Source: Sulfurospirillum multivorans DSM 12446 (GTDB taxonomy: Bacteria > Campylobacterota > Campylobacteria > Campylobacterales > Sulfurospirillaceae). From it: 64,000 nt of DNA. Position 1 is the stretch's first letter. Each line of letters starts with the position of its first letter. A program made the position numbers and the translations under genes. A model generated the notes under the pieces. That model worked only from the letters and a program-made list of their open reading frames with translations, did not search any database and was not told the origin of the DNA. Shown here in pieces: positions 1 through 8,563 of the stretch. The stretch is taken from positions 1,178,001-1,242,000 of the forward strand of contig NZ_CP007201.1 of the NCBI RefSeq assembly GCF_000568815.1. Reading direction: 5' to 3'.

Positions 1-766
1 CCAATTTAGTATGGGTTTTCATGGTTTCAAACTCTTCAGGTGTGAGTTTGTCTTGTTTGAGTAAGATTTTATCGGCAATACCAATTTTTCCTGCATCGTG
101 CATGGGAGCAGCGAGTTCAATTTTGCTAATCTCATCTCTGCTTAAGCCATACTGCTCCGCTAAAAGCGCACTGTAAAGTCCAACACGTTTGGTATGTTTT
201 GAAGTCTCTTGGTCTTTAAATTCCGCAGCGGAAGCGAGTTTATTGATGATTTTGGTTTGAGTGTCACGCAATCTATCGTACAAAATGGCATTTTCAATCG
301 CAGAAGCCGCATAGTTTGAGATCAGCAGTAAAAGCTCTGCATCCACGTTCGTGAAGATACTTACCTTTTTATTGAGGGCTTGGAAAACGCCAATGATCTG
401 GTCTTGATTATCTAAGAGTGGAACAGAGAGAATCGTATGTGTCAAATAGCCTGTGGCTTTATCAATCTCGGGGTTAAAGCGGTAATCATTGTAAGCATCC
501 ACAACAATTTGTGTCTCTTTGGACAGCGCTGCATAGCCTGCCACACCTCTTTGCGTGCTAAAGTGAATAGGATGGACTTCATGGGCAACTTTTGACCAGA
601 GCTCATCCTTTTCTTTATTGTAGACAAAAATGGAGCAACGATCTGCTTGTAAAATCTCTTTCGCAAAATGTGCCATGGACTCTAACACATCATCTAAACT
701 TTTGGTTTTGTTGATAACTTTACCAAATTCCATTAAAATTGAAAGCTGTTTTTCCGCTGAGTTCAT
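1..766 (-). CDS. GAF and HD-GYP domain protein (3' end outside window)
   Basis: Leftward gene whose start ATG is at 764-766 and which runs off the left edge. The N-terminal ~150 residues form a GAF sensor domain. They are followed by the start of an HD-GYP phosphodiesterase domain: a KHTKRVGLYS stretch, then AAPMHDAGKIGI, which carries the HD metal-ligand pair. HD-GYP proteins hydrolyse c-di-GMP; this one probably acts in the cytoplasm and senses a ligand through GAF. It is divergent from the response regulator at 888, and the 120 bp between them must hold both promoters. The GYP motif lies outside the window, so activity cannot be judged. Confidence 0.85.
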   Translation of the reverse strand, partial: MNSAEKQLSILMEFGKVINKTKSLDDVLESMAHFAKEILQADRCSIFVYNKEKDELWSKVAHEVHPIHFSTQRGVAGYAALSKETQIVVDAYNDYRFNPEIDKATGYLTHTILSVPLLDNQDQIIGVFQALNKKVSIFTNVDAELLLLISNYAASAIENAILYDRLRDTQTKIINKLASAAEFKDQETSKHTKRVGLYSALLAEQYGLSRDEISKIELAAPMHDAGKIGIADKILLKQDKLTPEEFETMKTHTKL

Positions 767-825
767 AATTTTCTCTTTGGTCGTAAATGATATGCGCGCA
801 TTATAACAAAGTTTTAAAATGATAT

Positions 826-853
826 TTGCAAAATCATGTGCTTTATGTATAAT
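826..853 (+). promoter_or_regulatory. sigma-70-type promoter of the response regulator at 888
   Basis: TTGCAA (826-831) and TATAAT (848-853) are separated by 16 bp, a near-consensus housekeeping promoter 35 bp upstream of the ATG at 888. A second TATAAT lies at 863-868. Confidence 0.6.
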
Positions 854-887
854 ACAAAATAATATAATGCTTGGAGTGTTTCTCAAA

Positions 888-1556
888 ATGCAAAAGAAAA
901 TTAAAGTTCTCTTAATAGAAGATGACTACGATGCGGCAGGTCAAGTCGCGCAGTATTTAGAGAGTGTAGGGTTTGAAATTGATATTTCTGAAACTGCCAT
1001 TGATGGGCTTTTAAAGCTTTCTGCACAGCAGTATGATATTTTATTGTTGGACTTAAGCCTTCCTGATTTTAGCGGTTTTGAAGTGATTAAACAGATCAAC
1101 AACCAAAGCAGTATTCCTATCATTGTCTTAAGCTGTCACTCCAATCTAGAAGCAAAAGTTCAAGCCTTTCGTTTTGGTGTGGATGATTATTTGTGTAAGC
1201 CTTTTATGCTTGAAGAGTTGGAAGTTCGCATGTGGGCAATTTTAAAACGCTGTTCGATGATTAAAATGGAATTTAATAAAAACAATCTTGCCATTGATTA
1301 CAACAACCAAACCATTCTACTCAATCAAAAACCCGTTTCGCTCACAGCGATTGAGTACAAAATCCTTTCTTTCCTCATAGAGAACAAAAATAGGGTGGTT
1401 TATCGCAATGTTTTAGCGATTCATCTCTCATCTTTGAGCTCACCGCAATCTTTAAATTACCATATTCAAAATATTCGTAAAAAGCTAGGCGACGACCCAA
1501 AGAAGCCACGTTATATTATGACGGAGTATGGAACAGGGTATCGTTTAGTGTTATAA
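888..1556 (+). CDS. OmpR/PhoB-family response regulator
   Basis: A 222-residue two-domain regulator. The receiver domain occupies residues 5-115, with an acidic pocket (EDD), phospho-acceptor Asp55 in LLLDLSLPD and the conserved Lys104 in YLCKPF. A winged-helix DNA-binding domain follows (residues ~125-220), ending in a typical YGTGYRL turn. The start at 888 is preferred over an upstream in-frame ATG at 819 because it begins directly before the first receiver strand (KIKVLLIEDD) and has GGAG upstream. No adjacent kinase is transcribed with it, although a kinase gene lies 2 kb downstream on the same strand. Its target genes cannot be deduced. Confidence 0.9.
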   Translation: MQKKIKVLLIEDDYDAAGQVAQYLESVGFEIDISETAIDGLLKLSAQQYDILLLDLSLPDFSGFEVIKQINNQSSIPIIVLSCHSNLEAKVQAFRFGVDDYLCKPFMLEELEVRMWAILKRCSMIKMEFNKNNLAIDYNNQTILLNQKPVSLTAIEYKILSFLIENKNRVVYRNVLAIHLSSLSSPQSLNYHIQNIRKKLGDDPKKPRYIMTEYGTGYRLVL

Positions 1557-1648
1557 AAGTGTTACATTTCTTAGAATCCTCATAATAAACGAATAATGAA
1601 CCATATTTTTGAGCTATAATCCATCTATTGATCCAAAAAATAAGGCAT

Positions 1649-3433
1649 ATGATGGATACATCAGCGATGGAGCGTCTCAAATCTCGTTGTAAAGAGATAC
1701 GAATTTTATACATTGAAGACGATGAGGTTACGAGAAAATATACGCATTCAATTTTAAGTGAATTTTTTGACTCCATTGATGTTGCCAGTGATGGGCAACA
1801 TGCGTATGATCTCTTTATTGATGCAGAACTTGATATTCCAGCCTTAGGTCTCTCGTGTGAGCCTCAATCGAGGCGTTATAATTTGGTGATTACCGACATT
1901 AAAATGCCCAAATTTGATGGCATTGCCTTGATTGCTAAAATTCGTAAAATTTGCAAAGAGACGGCGATTATTGTCACATCGGCGCACAATGATGTGGAGT
2001 ATTTGATTGAGACGATTCGTTTGGGTGTGGATGGGTACATCTTAAAACCAATTGAATTTGACCAATTGTTTGACTCACTTGCATCAACGGTTGAGACGAT
2101 TTTACTCAAAGAAGAGCGACGCGCTTATACAAGTTCACTCAAGCAAACCATTGTACTGCAACAATCGGCTCTTGAAGAGCAACTCCATACGGATGCATTG
2201 ACCAAACTCCCCAATAAAAATACACTCGACAGCATTTTAAGTCACATTCAACCCGTTGAAGTTCCCTCTTTGTTTCTCATCAACATCGATCGGTTTAAAA
2301 ATTACAACAAACTCTATGGTATTGAAGTAGGCAATCAGATTCTCAAAGAGTTTGCTCACCACCTCAAAGAGGTGGCTACATCGATGTGTTACAGTGTTTT
2401 TCGTGTCTCTTCCAATGAGTTTGCAATGCTGCATCTTGATACCGAGCTCAATCCTGAAAAAATTTACGAAGATATTAACCAAACACTGGAGCTTCTCAAT
2501 GGCATCGCGATTAAAGTTGAAGGGCTGAATGAGAGGATTCTGGTTCATATCTCTATGGGGGTTACTTTTGATCAAGAAAATCTTTTCAATAAAGCCTTCA
2601 CTGCGCTTGATTTTGCCAAGCAATCGGGAAAATCGTTTGTGGTATACACCAGCAATTTAGATGAAACAGAATCCCTTGCCAATGATTTTTACTGGCAAGA
2701 TGTGATTGCCGATACGCTGGATAAAGACAATGTGGTTCCTTTTTTCCAACCCATCTGCAACAAAGAGGGTGAAATTATTAAGTATGAAGCGCTGATTCGC
2801 ATCAAAACGAAGGACAAATTGGAGCAAGAACAATATGTCTCTCCGTACTACTTTTTAGACATTGCGCGTCGCACCAGACAGTACGATAGTCTGAGTCACA
2901 AGATGATCGAAAAAGTGTTGGAGTTGATGGTAACGCATCCCACTGTTACTTTTTCCATTAATATCAGTTTTCGTGACATGCTCAACAAAGAGATTCGCGA
3001 CCTTTTACGTTCAAAAATGGAGGCATTTCGCGCTCAAAATCAAGCGATTAATCTTGTCTTTGAAGTGGTTGAGAGTGAAAAAACGACCGATTTAAACACG
3101 GTGAAGAACTTTTTAAAATATATCCAATACGAAGAGGCACCCATCGCTATTGATGATTTTGGTACAGGGTATTCTAACTTTTCGCACGTCATGCAACTGA
3201 ATCCTGCGTACATTAAAATTGATGGTAGCCTGATCAAAGAGATCGATATGAGTGAGAAGACGCGTCTTCTTGTCCAAGGGATTGTCTCCTTTGCAAAAGC
3301 GTTACATGTAAAGACGATTGCAGAGTATGTGCACAGCCAGTTGATCTTTGATCAACTGGTGGAGATGGGAGTTGATGAGTTTCAAGGCTACTACATTGGT
3401 GAGCCTTGGTTGGAGTTGCCATGTCGTCTTTAA
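1649..3433 (+). CDS. Receiver-GGDEF-EAL protein (probable c-di-GMP phosphodiesterase)
   Basis: A 594-residue protein: receiver domain (residues 18-145, phospho-acceptor Asp83 in ITDIKMP), a GGDEF-like domain (~190-330) and an EAL domain (~345-590). The GGDEF signature is degenerate (SSNEF), so cyclase activity is unlikely. The EAL domain keeps its key blocks: YEALIR, NISFRD, FEVVESE, IDDFGTGYSN, KIDGSLIK and QGYYIGEP. It should therefore cleave c-di-GMP under control of receiver phosphorylation. ATG 1649 is chosen over an upstream TTG at 1628. The gene overlaps the following histidine kinase by 13 bp, making that kinase the likely partner. One in-gene copy of the TTACATGTAA palindrome lies near 3302. 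Confidence 0.88.
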   Translation: MMDTSAMERLKSRCKEIRILYIEDDEVTRKYTHSILSEFFDSIDVASDGQHAYDLFIDAELDIPALGLSCEPQSRRYNLVITDIKMPKFDGIALIAKIRKICKETAIIVTSAHNDVEYLIETIRLGVDGYILKPIEFDQLFDSLASTVETILLKEERRAYTSSLKQTIVLQQSALEEQLHTDALTKLPNKNTLDSILSHIQPVEVPSLFLINIDRFKNYNKLYGIEVGNQILKEFAHHLKEVATSMCYSVFRVSSNEFAMLHLDTELNPEKIYEDINQTLELLNGIAIKVEGLNERILVHISMGVTFDQENLFNKAFTALDFAKQSGKSFVVYTSNLDETESLANDFYWQDVIADTLDKDNVVPFFQPICNKEGEIIKYEALIRIKTKDKLEQEQYVSPYYFLDIARRTRQYDSLSHKMIEKVLELMVTHPTVTFSINISFRDMLNKEIRDLLRSKMEAFRAQNQAINLVFEVVESEKTTDLNTVKNFLKYIQYEEAPIAIDDFGTGYSNFSHVMQLNPAYIKIDGSLIKEIDMSEKTRLLVQGIVSFAKALHVKTIAEYVHSQLIFDQLVEMGVDEFQGYYIGEPWLELPCRL

Positions 3434-4635
3434 CCCTCTTCACAACAGTTTTTGTCATTGGATTTATCCTTCTGGTGGGTATTTTATGGATTTATCTGCT
3501 CTTGCAGCAGAAGCGAAAATTTAAGCAGCTGATCGATTTTGCCATTGAAGGTATGGTCGTCTCCCATAAAGGGTGTGTGATTGAGATTAATGTGCAAGCG
3601 TTGAAAATTTTTGGTGGAACCGATAAAGAAGAGATTTTAGGCAGACCATTGCTCGATTTTATCGCCCCTGAGTCGAAAGCTTTGATACAAGAACAGTCAA
3701 CAAAATCTCGTACGGAAATGTATGAGTGCATGCTTGTGCGCAAAGATGGCACAATTTTTCCAGGCTTGGTGCGAGGCGCTAGTGTCAAAGGGTTTGGAAA
3801 GACGGTGCGTATCTCAGCGATCATTGATCTTACCGAGCTGAAAGAGGCGCAGTATGCACTGCAAGCACTCAATGAAAACTTAGAAATGCAAGTCAAAGTC
3901 CAAATCGAAAAAAACCGCCAACAAGAGATGATGCTCTTTCAACAATCACGTCATGCCCAAATGGGCGAAATGATCAGTATGATTGCGCATCAATGGAGAC
4001 AACCCCTCAATGTTCTCTCTCTTTTAGCGCAAAACATTGTCTTTAAGTACAAACTTCAAAAATTAGATGAGCGTATCATGGATGAGTTTAAAGAGGACTC
4101 AATGCGCCAGATTGTGCAGATGTCTAAAACGATTGATGATTTTAGAGACTTTTTTAAACCCGACAAGTCGATCAAAGTGTTTGACATCAAGCAGCAACTT
4201 TCCCATGCCGTAGAGATGGTCAAGCCCATCGTTGCCGCGCATGGCATTGAAATTGGTTTTGAAAGCGAAGAGGGGCTGAAAATCGAGAGCTATCCCAATG
4301 AATTTGGGCAGTCCATTATTAATATCCTCAACAACGCCAAAGATGTGCTTTTAGAGAGTTGCGGAGAGTTTTCCAAACGGATCACGGTTCGTGCAAAACG
4401 ATGCGAGGCGGGGAAGATTATTATTCATATCGAAGACAATGGTGGGGGAATCGATGCGTTTGTGATGCCTTACATTTTTGAGCCCTATTTTTCAACCAAA
4501 GGGGCAAAACATGGAACAGGACTGGGGCTTTACATGAGCAAAATTATCCTTGAAGAGCACATGCAAGGTCACATCAGCGTTGAAAATACCGAGACAGGCG
4601 CAAAATTTGAGATTGTTTTGCAAGGGTTGCTGTAA
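3421..4635 (+). CDS. PAS-domain sensor histidine kinase
   Basis: A 404-residue kinase. One N-terminal membrane helix (residues 8-28) is followed by a PAS domain (~35-140), a coiled linker, a HisKA-type dimerisation region with His190 in MIAHQWRQPLN, and an HATPase_c domain with N box (NILNNAKD, ~302-309), G1 box (DNGGG, 339-343) and GTGLGL (365-370). The WRQPLN form of the H box is common in Campylobacterota kinases. Start 3421 has GGAG five bases upstream and overlaps the REC-GGDEF-EAL gene; the stop overlaps the next receiver gene by one base (TAATG). The three genes form one phosphorelay operon. The single short TM suggests cytoplasmic sensing by PAS. Confidence 0.9.
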   Translation: MSSLTLFTTVFVIGFILLVGILWIYLLLQQKRKFKQLIDFAIEGMVVSHKGCVIEINVQALKIFGGTDKEEILGRPLLDFIAPESKALIQEQSTKSRTEMYECMLVRKDGTIFPGLVRGASVKGFGKTVRISAIIDLTELKEAQYALQALNENLEMQVKVQIEKNRQQEMMLFQQSRHAQMGEMISMIAHQWRQPLNVLSLLAQNIVFKYKLQKLDERIMDEFKEDSMRQIVQMSKTIDDFRDFFKPDKSIKVFDIKQQLSHAVEMVKPIVAAHGIEIGFESEEGLKIESYPNEFGQSIINILNNAKDVLLESCGEFSKRITVRAKRCEAGKIIIHIEDNGGGIDAFVMPYIFEPYFSTKGAKHGTGLGLYMSKIILEEHMQGHISVENTETGAKFEIVLQGLL

Positions 4636-5057
4636 TGGATTTAGCGCTACTCAAAGGTATTCGTCCGTTGATTATTGAAGATGAAAAAGATATTTTAGAC
4701 TCATTTTTTACACTGTTTGATACGATTTTTGATGAATTTTACACCGCACGCAATGGCGAAGAGGGGTTGTATCGATTTTACCAAAATGCTCCCGATGTGA
4801 TTATTACCGATCTGCAAATGCCTTTTATGGGTGGCTTTCGCATGATGGAGCGCATTCGTATGGAAAATGCCGAGATTCCCATTATTATCACTTCCGCGCA
4901 CAGTGAAGAAGAACACCTTACCCGTGCCAAAGCGCTTAGGGTCGATGACTATCTTCGCAAACCTTTCGATATTGATGAACTCTTTGAAAAGATTTATACC
5001 TGCTGCATTGTTAAAAATGGCTCAGGCAAGATCAATTTCGACCATTTTACCCTGTAA
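4635..5057 (+). CDS. Stand-alone receiver domain response regulator
   Basis: A 140-residue single receiver domain: acidic residues in IIEDEKD, phospho-acceptor Asp59 in ITDLQMPFM, Lys109 in YLRKPF. No output domain follows, so it may act as a CheY-like diffusible regulator or an intermediate between the overlapping kinase (3421-4635) and the REC-GGDEF-EAL protein. Translation is coupled to the kinase by a TAATG overlap. Its 3' end overlaps the end of the convergent flavodiiron gene by 36 bp, so the two genes share terminal DNA. Confidence 0.88.
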   Translation: MDLALLKGIRPLIIEDEKDILDSFFTLFDTIFDEFYTARNGEEGLYRFYQNAPDVIITDLQMPFMGGFRMMERIRMENAEIPIIITSAHSEEEHLTRAKALRVDDYLRKPFDIDELFEKIYTCCIVKNGSGKINFDHFTL

Positions 5058-6254
5058 AATTTCTGCAAATTCTACCCCAAATTCATAGCAGGTTTCAAGC
5101 TCTGCCACACTGGGAATCAGTTTGATTTTCAGAGGTGTGAGTGGCGGTACACGAAGTTTAAGCGATTTGAGACGTGCCAAGATATGATCGACCGCTTCAC
5201 CACTCCAACCGTACGAACCAAAAGCGCCTGCACATTTGCCTTGTTTGTCTAAAAACATCAAGCAAGAGAGCAAGTCCCACACAGGTTTGGGCGCATCGGC
5301 ATTGATCGTGGGTGTGCCGATTAAAAAGCCATCGCTTTCTTCCAAAATCGCCATCATGTTTTGCTCTTCAATGGAAGCAAGATCGTACATATTGGCAACC
5401 ACGCCTTCGACACTCTCGCACCCCTCAAAAATAGCTTGCGCCATCTCTTGGGTGTTTTTATAGCTGGTAAGGTAGAAAATAGAGAGAATTTTTTTACCCG
5501 CTTTGTACTTTTCGACTTTATGGCTCCACTGACGGTAAGACTCAATATACTGCTGTGGATTTTCACGCAAAATAGGACCATGAAGCGGCGCAATCAGTGC
5601 TATGTCAAAACGTTCGTACAGTTTCAACGCACTTCTAACATAGCTTTGGAAAGGGCGCATGATGTGGTCATAGTAGTATTGAAACGCGTAGGAAAAGTCG
5701 CCTACTTTATCGTTAAAAAGGCGTTTGTCGTAGTAGTGAGCACCAAAAACATCGCCGCTAAAAAGGAGTTTATCCTCATGCACATAACTGCTCATTGTCT
5801 CTGGCCAGTGCAGATAAGGCGTCGTCAAAAAGGTAATCGTTTTGTCGCCCAACGTGAGCTGCTTGTTGGTCCAAATGGTCTCAAAGGTGATCTCAACACT
5901 GCCTGCAAGCGCTTTGAGCATCGTCGTGGCTTGAGGTGAGATGAGTACTTTGGCGTGAGGCGCTCTGGTTATGAGTTCAGGCAAGGCGCCTGAATGGTCA
6001 GGCTCGATGTGGTGGATAATGACGTATTTGATCTCATCGTACGAACAGAGTGCCTCTACATGTAAAAAGAAGTCGTCTTGAAACTCTTTTTTAACCGTAT
6101 CGACGATGATGACACCTTCGGTCGTTTTGATGAGATAGGCATTATAACTTGAACCATTGGCGGTTTTCATGACAATGTCAAAGGTACGAATATCGGGGTC
6201 AAAGACACCTATAAAATAGATGTCCTTAGCTAGGGTTATGGGAAGATGCGGCAT
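5022..6254 (-). CDS. Flavodiiron protein (FprA-type O2/NO reductase)
   Basis: 410 residues, the usual size of a class A flavodiiron protein. The N-terminal metallo-beta-lactamase domain carries the diiron ligand motif HxExDH (His82, Glu84, Asp86, His87 in HHIEPDHSG), a later His in LHWPETM, Asp in FSGDVFG and His in APLHGP. A flavodoxin-like FMN domain starts near residue 258 (ILSIFYLTSYKNTQE). These proteins reduce O2 to water or NO to N2O. It is the last gene of the fdxN-nifX operon and overlaps the nifX-like gene by 29 bp. That position suggests protection of nitrogenase from oxygen; the role is inferred. ATG at 6252-6254 has AAAGG upstream. Confidence 0.92.
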   Translation of the reverse strand: MPHLPITLAKDIYFIGVFDPDIRTFDIVMKTANGSSYNAYLIKTTEGVIIVDTVKKEFQDDFFLHVEALCSYDEIKYVIIHHIEPDHSGALPELITRAPHAKVLISPQATTMLKALAGSVEITFETIWTNKQLTLGDKTITFLTTPYLHWPETMSSYVHEDKLLFSGDVFGAHYYDKRLFNDKVGDFSYAFQYYYDHIMRPFQSYVRSALKLYERFDIALIAPLHGPILRENPQQYIESYRQWSHKVEKYKAGKKILSIFYLTSYKNTQEMAQAIFEGCESVEGVVANMYDLASIEEQNMMAILEESDGFLIGTPTINADAPKPVWDLLSCLMFLDKQGKCAGAFGSYGWSGEAVDHILARLKSLKLRVPPLTPLKIKLIPSVAELETCYEFGVEFAEILQGKMVEIDLA

Positions 6255-6609
6255 GGAGAAACCTTTGCATCCAAAGAGGCGGATTGCTGTTTTTTAATGT
6301 CAAGAGCGTGGTTAAAAGAGTGTCAATGCGCTCATTTTCTTTCTCAGACTTCAGCACAAAAATGCCCGATCCCTTGACCATGAGCGATGCGCGAGGTCCG
6401 ATGTGCGAAGCGCACAGAATGTTAGCATCTTCTAGGCATTCGATTTTGTAGGCGAGTTTATCGCCTTCTTCCGCGATCTCATTGGGTGATTCGAGGGCTC
6501 TTAGAAACACAAAAGAGTCCTCTTTGAGTTCGTAGAGGTAAAAGCATTTACACCAACCAAAATGGTCATTGACATGAATGTTATCGGTCGATGCAAATGC
6601 TATTTTCAT
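6226..6609 (-). CDS. NifX/NafY-family FeMo-cofactor-binding protein (copy 1)
   Basis: 127 residues of the dinitrogenase iron-molybdenum cofactor family (NifX/NifB C-terminal/NafY fold). It starts MKIAFAS and shows the usual NDHFGWC segment and the ASHIGPRAS loop. Members carry FeMo-co or its precursors between NifB, NifEN and apo-dinitrogenase. It starts 4 bases after the fdxN stop and overlaps the flavodiiron gene. A second member is encoded at 22500, so this locus carries two NifX-type carriers; this one has an extra C-terminal tail ending in SSHNPS. Confidence 0.85.
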   Translation of the reverse strand: MKIAFASTDNIHVNDHFGWCKCFYLYELKEDSFVFLRALESPNEIAEEGDKLAYKIECLEDANILCASHIGPRASLMVKGSGIFVLKSEKENERIDTLLTTLLTLKNSNPPLWMQRFLHAASSHNPS

Positions 6610-6613
6610 GATG

Positions 6614-6991
6614 TTATCCTGCTACAGGGGCGTGCGCTTGGCGATCAGCGATAGAGATCGCTTCGCGGTAAGGTTTTGGAGAGACCTCAGGAAACATAAT
6701 GCCGTTTTTCTTGTGTTCACGAATATTGTAAAGACCGCTCTCGTGACCTGCAACATAATACGCATTGTATTCAGGCGTATACGGCAAATCCCAAACGATA
6801 GCGCCCTCGGTAGGACAGGCGTCTGCGCATTTTGGTGTCGTACCATCCGAACACTCGATACATTTTTCAGGTTTAACATAGGTTGTGTCGCCATTGATCG
6901 GTGAATCGCTTGCACTAACGATTGCGGTTGCTGGGCACTCGTCGATACAACTGTCACAATTAATACATACTTCTGTAATTCTTACTGCCAT
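6614..6991 (-). CDS. fdxN: nif-associated 2[4Fe-4S] ferredoxin
   Basis: 125 residues with two [4Fe-4S] motifs: CINCDSCIDECP (Cys9, 12, 15, 19) and a second in which Cys45 and Cys48 are separated by eight residues from Cys57 and then Cys61-Pro. The longer insertion in the second motif is typical of ferredoxins found beside nif genes, which donate electrons to nitrogenase or to NifB/NifEN maturation. First gene of a leftward operon with nifX and the flavodiiron gene, preceded by a sigma-54-like promoter. The exact ferredoxin subgroup and the symbol are assigned by context. Confidence 0.88.
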   Translation of the reverse strand: MAVRITEVCINCDSCIDECPATAIVSASDSPINGDTTYVKPEKCIECSDGTTPKCADACPTEGAIVWDLPYTPEYNAYYVAGHESGLYNIREHKKNGIMFPEVSPKPYREAISIADRQAHAPVAG

Positions 6992-7124
6992 GATAAATCC
7001 TTTGATGGGAATGGATTAGTAACTCAAAAAATCCTTGCTGAAAAGTACCCACAACATGGAAGCGGGGGCAAACCACATTGTGAGTATCTAAGTAAGGGTT
7101 TTTAAAGGTACACGCTCCTCTCTT

Positions 7125-7140
7125 TGCAAGAGGTGTTCCG
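7125..7140 (-). promoter_or_regulatory. Candidate sigma-54 promoter of fdxN-nifX-flavodiiron operon
   Basis: On the minus strand CGGAACACCTCTTGCA places GG exactly ten bases from GC, matching the -24/-12 pattern GG-N10-GC of sigma-54 promoters. It lies about 135 bases before the fdxN ATG. Two further sites with the same GGAACAC core occur at 19686 and 22439, and rpoN is encoded at 25377. Confidence 0.65.
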
Positions 7141-7190
7141 TAAGAATTCTTTTGCATAAATTTTTAACAAGCATTAAAAGCCTCTTATAC

Positions 7191-7204
7191 GGAATGAATT
7201 GTGC
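7191..7204 (+). promoter_or_regulatory. Candidate sigma-54 promoter of nifE-nifN
   Basis: GGAATGAATTGTGC on the plus strand has GG-N10-GC spacing (GG 7191-7192, GC 7203-7204). It ends only 12 bases before the assigned nifE ATG at 7217, so the transcript would be nearly leaderless if both calls are right. Confidence 0.45.
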
Positions 7205-7216
7205 AAATTCATTACT

Positions 7217-8563
7217 ATGGTAAACAAAAAACTGATCAAGGATTTGTTAAACGAGAGTGCTTGTTCTCATAACAAAACCAAAAAAAGTAGCTGTGATAAA
7301 CCGAAACCTGGAGCGACGAGCGGAGGGTGTGCGTTTGAGGGAGCGCAAATATCACTTTTTCCTTATGCGGATGCTGTGCATTTGGTGCATGGTCCCGACA
7401 CTTGTCTTGGCGCTTCGTGGGAGACTCGAGCTACGCTTACAAGCTATGAAGGTGAAAACAACACGCCACTAGGCTATTGCACCAATGTTACGACTCAAGA
7501 CATCATTTTTGGTGGTGACAAAAAGCTAGCTGAGGCGTTGGCGTACATCGTGGAGCACAAAAAACCTAAGGCGATTTTTGTCTATGAAACCTGTGTGACA
7601 GCGATGATCGGGGATAATATTGACTTTACATGTAAAACCGCAGAAGAGCTGTTTCACATCCCCATCGTGCCTGTGCATTCACCCGGTTTTGTTGGCAGTA
7701 AAAACTTAGGCTCTCGTCTTGCAGGGGAAGCGGTTTTAGACGCGCTGGTGGGTACGCGTGAGCCTGAAAGCATTCATCCGTTTGGCATTAACTTGATCGG
7801 TGATTATAACGTCACGGGCGATATGTGGCAGTACAAGCCTATACTTGAACGTATCGGAATCAAAGTCATCTCTTCTCTCTCAGGAGATGGCAGACTCGAG
7901 CAGATACAAATGGCGCACACCGCAAAGCTCAATGTCATCGTCTGTGCGAAATCCTTAGTCACCTTGTGCCGAAAAATGCAAGAGCGCTACAATATCCCTT
8001 ATGTCAGCGTTTCCTTTTACGGTAAACGCGACACGTCCAATGCGATTCGCTCTATCGTGAACGCGTTTGGTGACGCAGAACTTATCACCAAAGCGGAAGT
8101 AATTATCGCCGAAGAAGAGGCGAAATTGGCGGAGCGTTTGAAGCCGTACCATCTGATGCTTAAAGGCAAAAAAGCGATTTTAAACACGGGTGGCAACAAA
8201 TCATGGTCGATCGCTTCAGCCCTTCAAGACATTGGCATCGAAGTGGTCGCAACCTGTGTGCAAAAAGCAACCGAAGAAGATGTGGCGATAGCGAGTGAAT
8301 ATGTGCCCATCGTCTTTAAAAACCCAGGTGTTGAACAGCCCAAACTCATTGATGAACACAAGGTTGACATCTTGCTTGCAGGTGGGCGCAGTCTTTACAC
8401 GGCGATTAAAAAGCGCATTGCCTTTGTCGATGTCAATCAAGAGAAAAAAGTGAGTTACGGTGCGTACGGTGGGCTTGAAAATTTGGCGAGTGATGTCTGT
8501 TCGGCTCTTGCAAATCCTGTCTTTAAACTGGTTGGAAAGGCTGCACCATGGGAGCTAGTATGA
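7217..8563 (+). CDS. nifE: Nitrogenase FeMo-cofactor scaffold protein NifE
   Basis: 448 residues, typical NifE length. NifE pairs with NifN as an alpha2beta2 scaffold on which the NifB product is matured to FeMo-co with Mo and homocitrate. Visible family features: GGCAFEGA near residue 36 (cluster Cys), GPDTCLGASW (~59-68), YCTNVTTQDIIFGG, ETCVTAMIGDN, and the C-terminal segment GAYGGLENLA. ATG 7217 starts the conserved protein; a TTG at 7199 lies inside the putative promoter. No clear Shine-Dalgarno is seen. nifN follows with a 4-base ATGA overlap. nifDK are absent from the window, so this is NifE rather than a misread NifD. Confidence 0.94.
   Translation: MVNKKLIKDLLNESACSHNKTKKSSCDKPKPGATSGGCAFEGAQISLFPYADAVHLVHGPDTCLGASWETRATLTSYEGENNTPLGYCTNVTTQDIIFGGDKKLAEALAYIVEHKKPKAIFVYETCVTAMIGDNIDFTCKTAEELFHIPIVPVHSPGFVGSKNLGSRLAGEAVLDALVGTREPESIHPFGINLIGDYNVTGDMWQYKPILERIGIKVISSLSGDGRLEQIQMAHTAKLNVIVCAKSLVTLCRKMQERYNIPYVSVSFYGKRDTSNAIRSIVNAFGDAELITKAEVIIAEEEAKLAERLKPYHLMLKGKKAILNTGGNKSWSIASALQDIGIEVVATCVQKATEEDVAIASEYVPIVFKNPGVEQPKLIDEHKVDILLAGGRSLYTAIKKRIAFVDVNQEKKVSYGAYGGLENLASDVCSALANPVFKLVGKAAPWELV

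Noticed and set aside
5361-5939. Long plus-strand open frame inside the flavodiiron gene
   Set aside because: It lies entirely antisense to a clearly conserved gene, has no ribosome site and no recognisable protein pattern.
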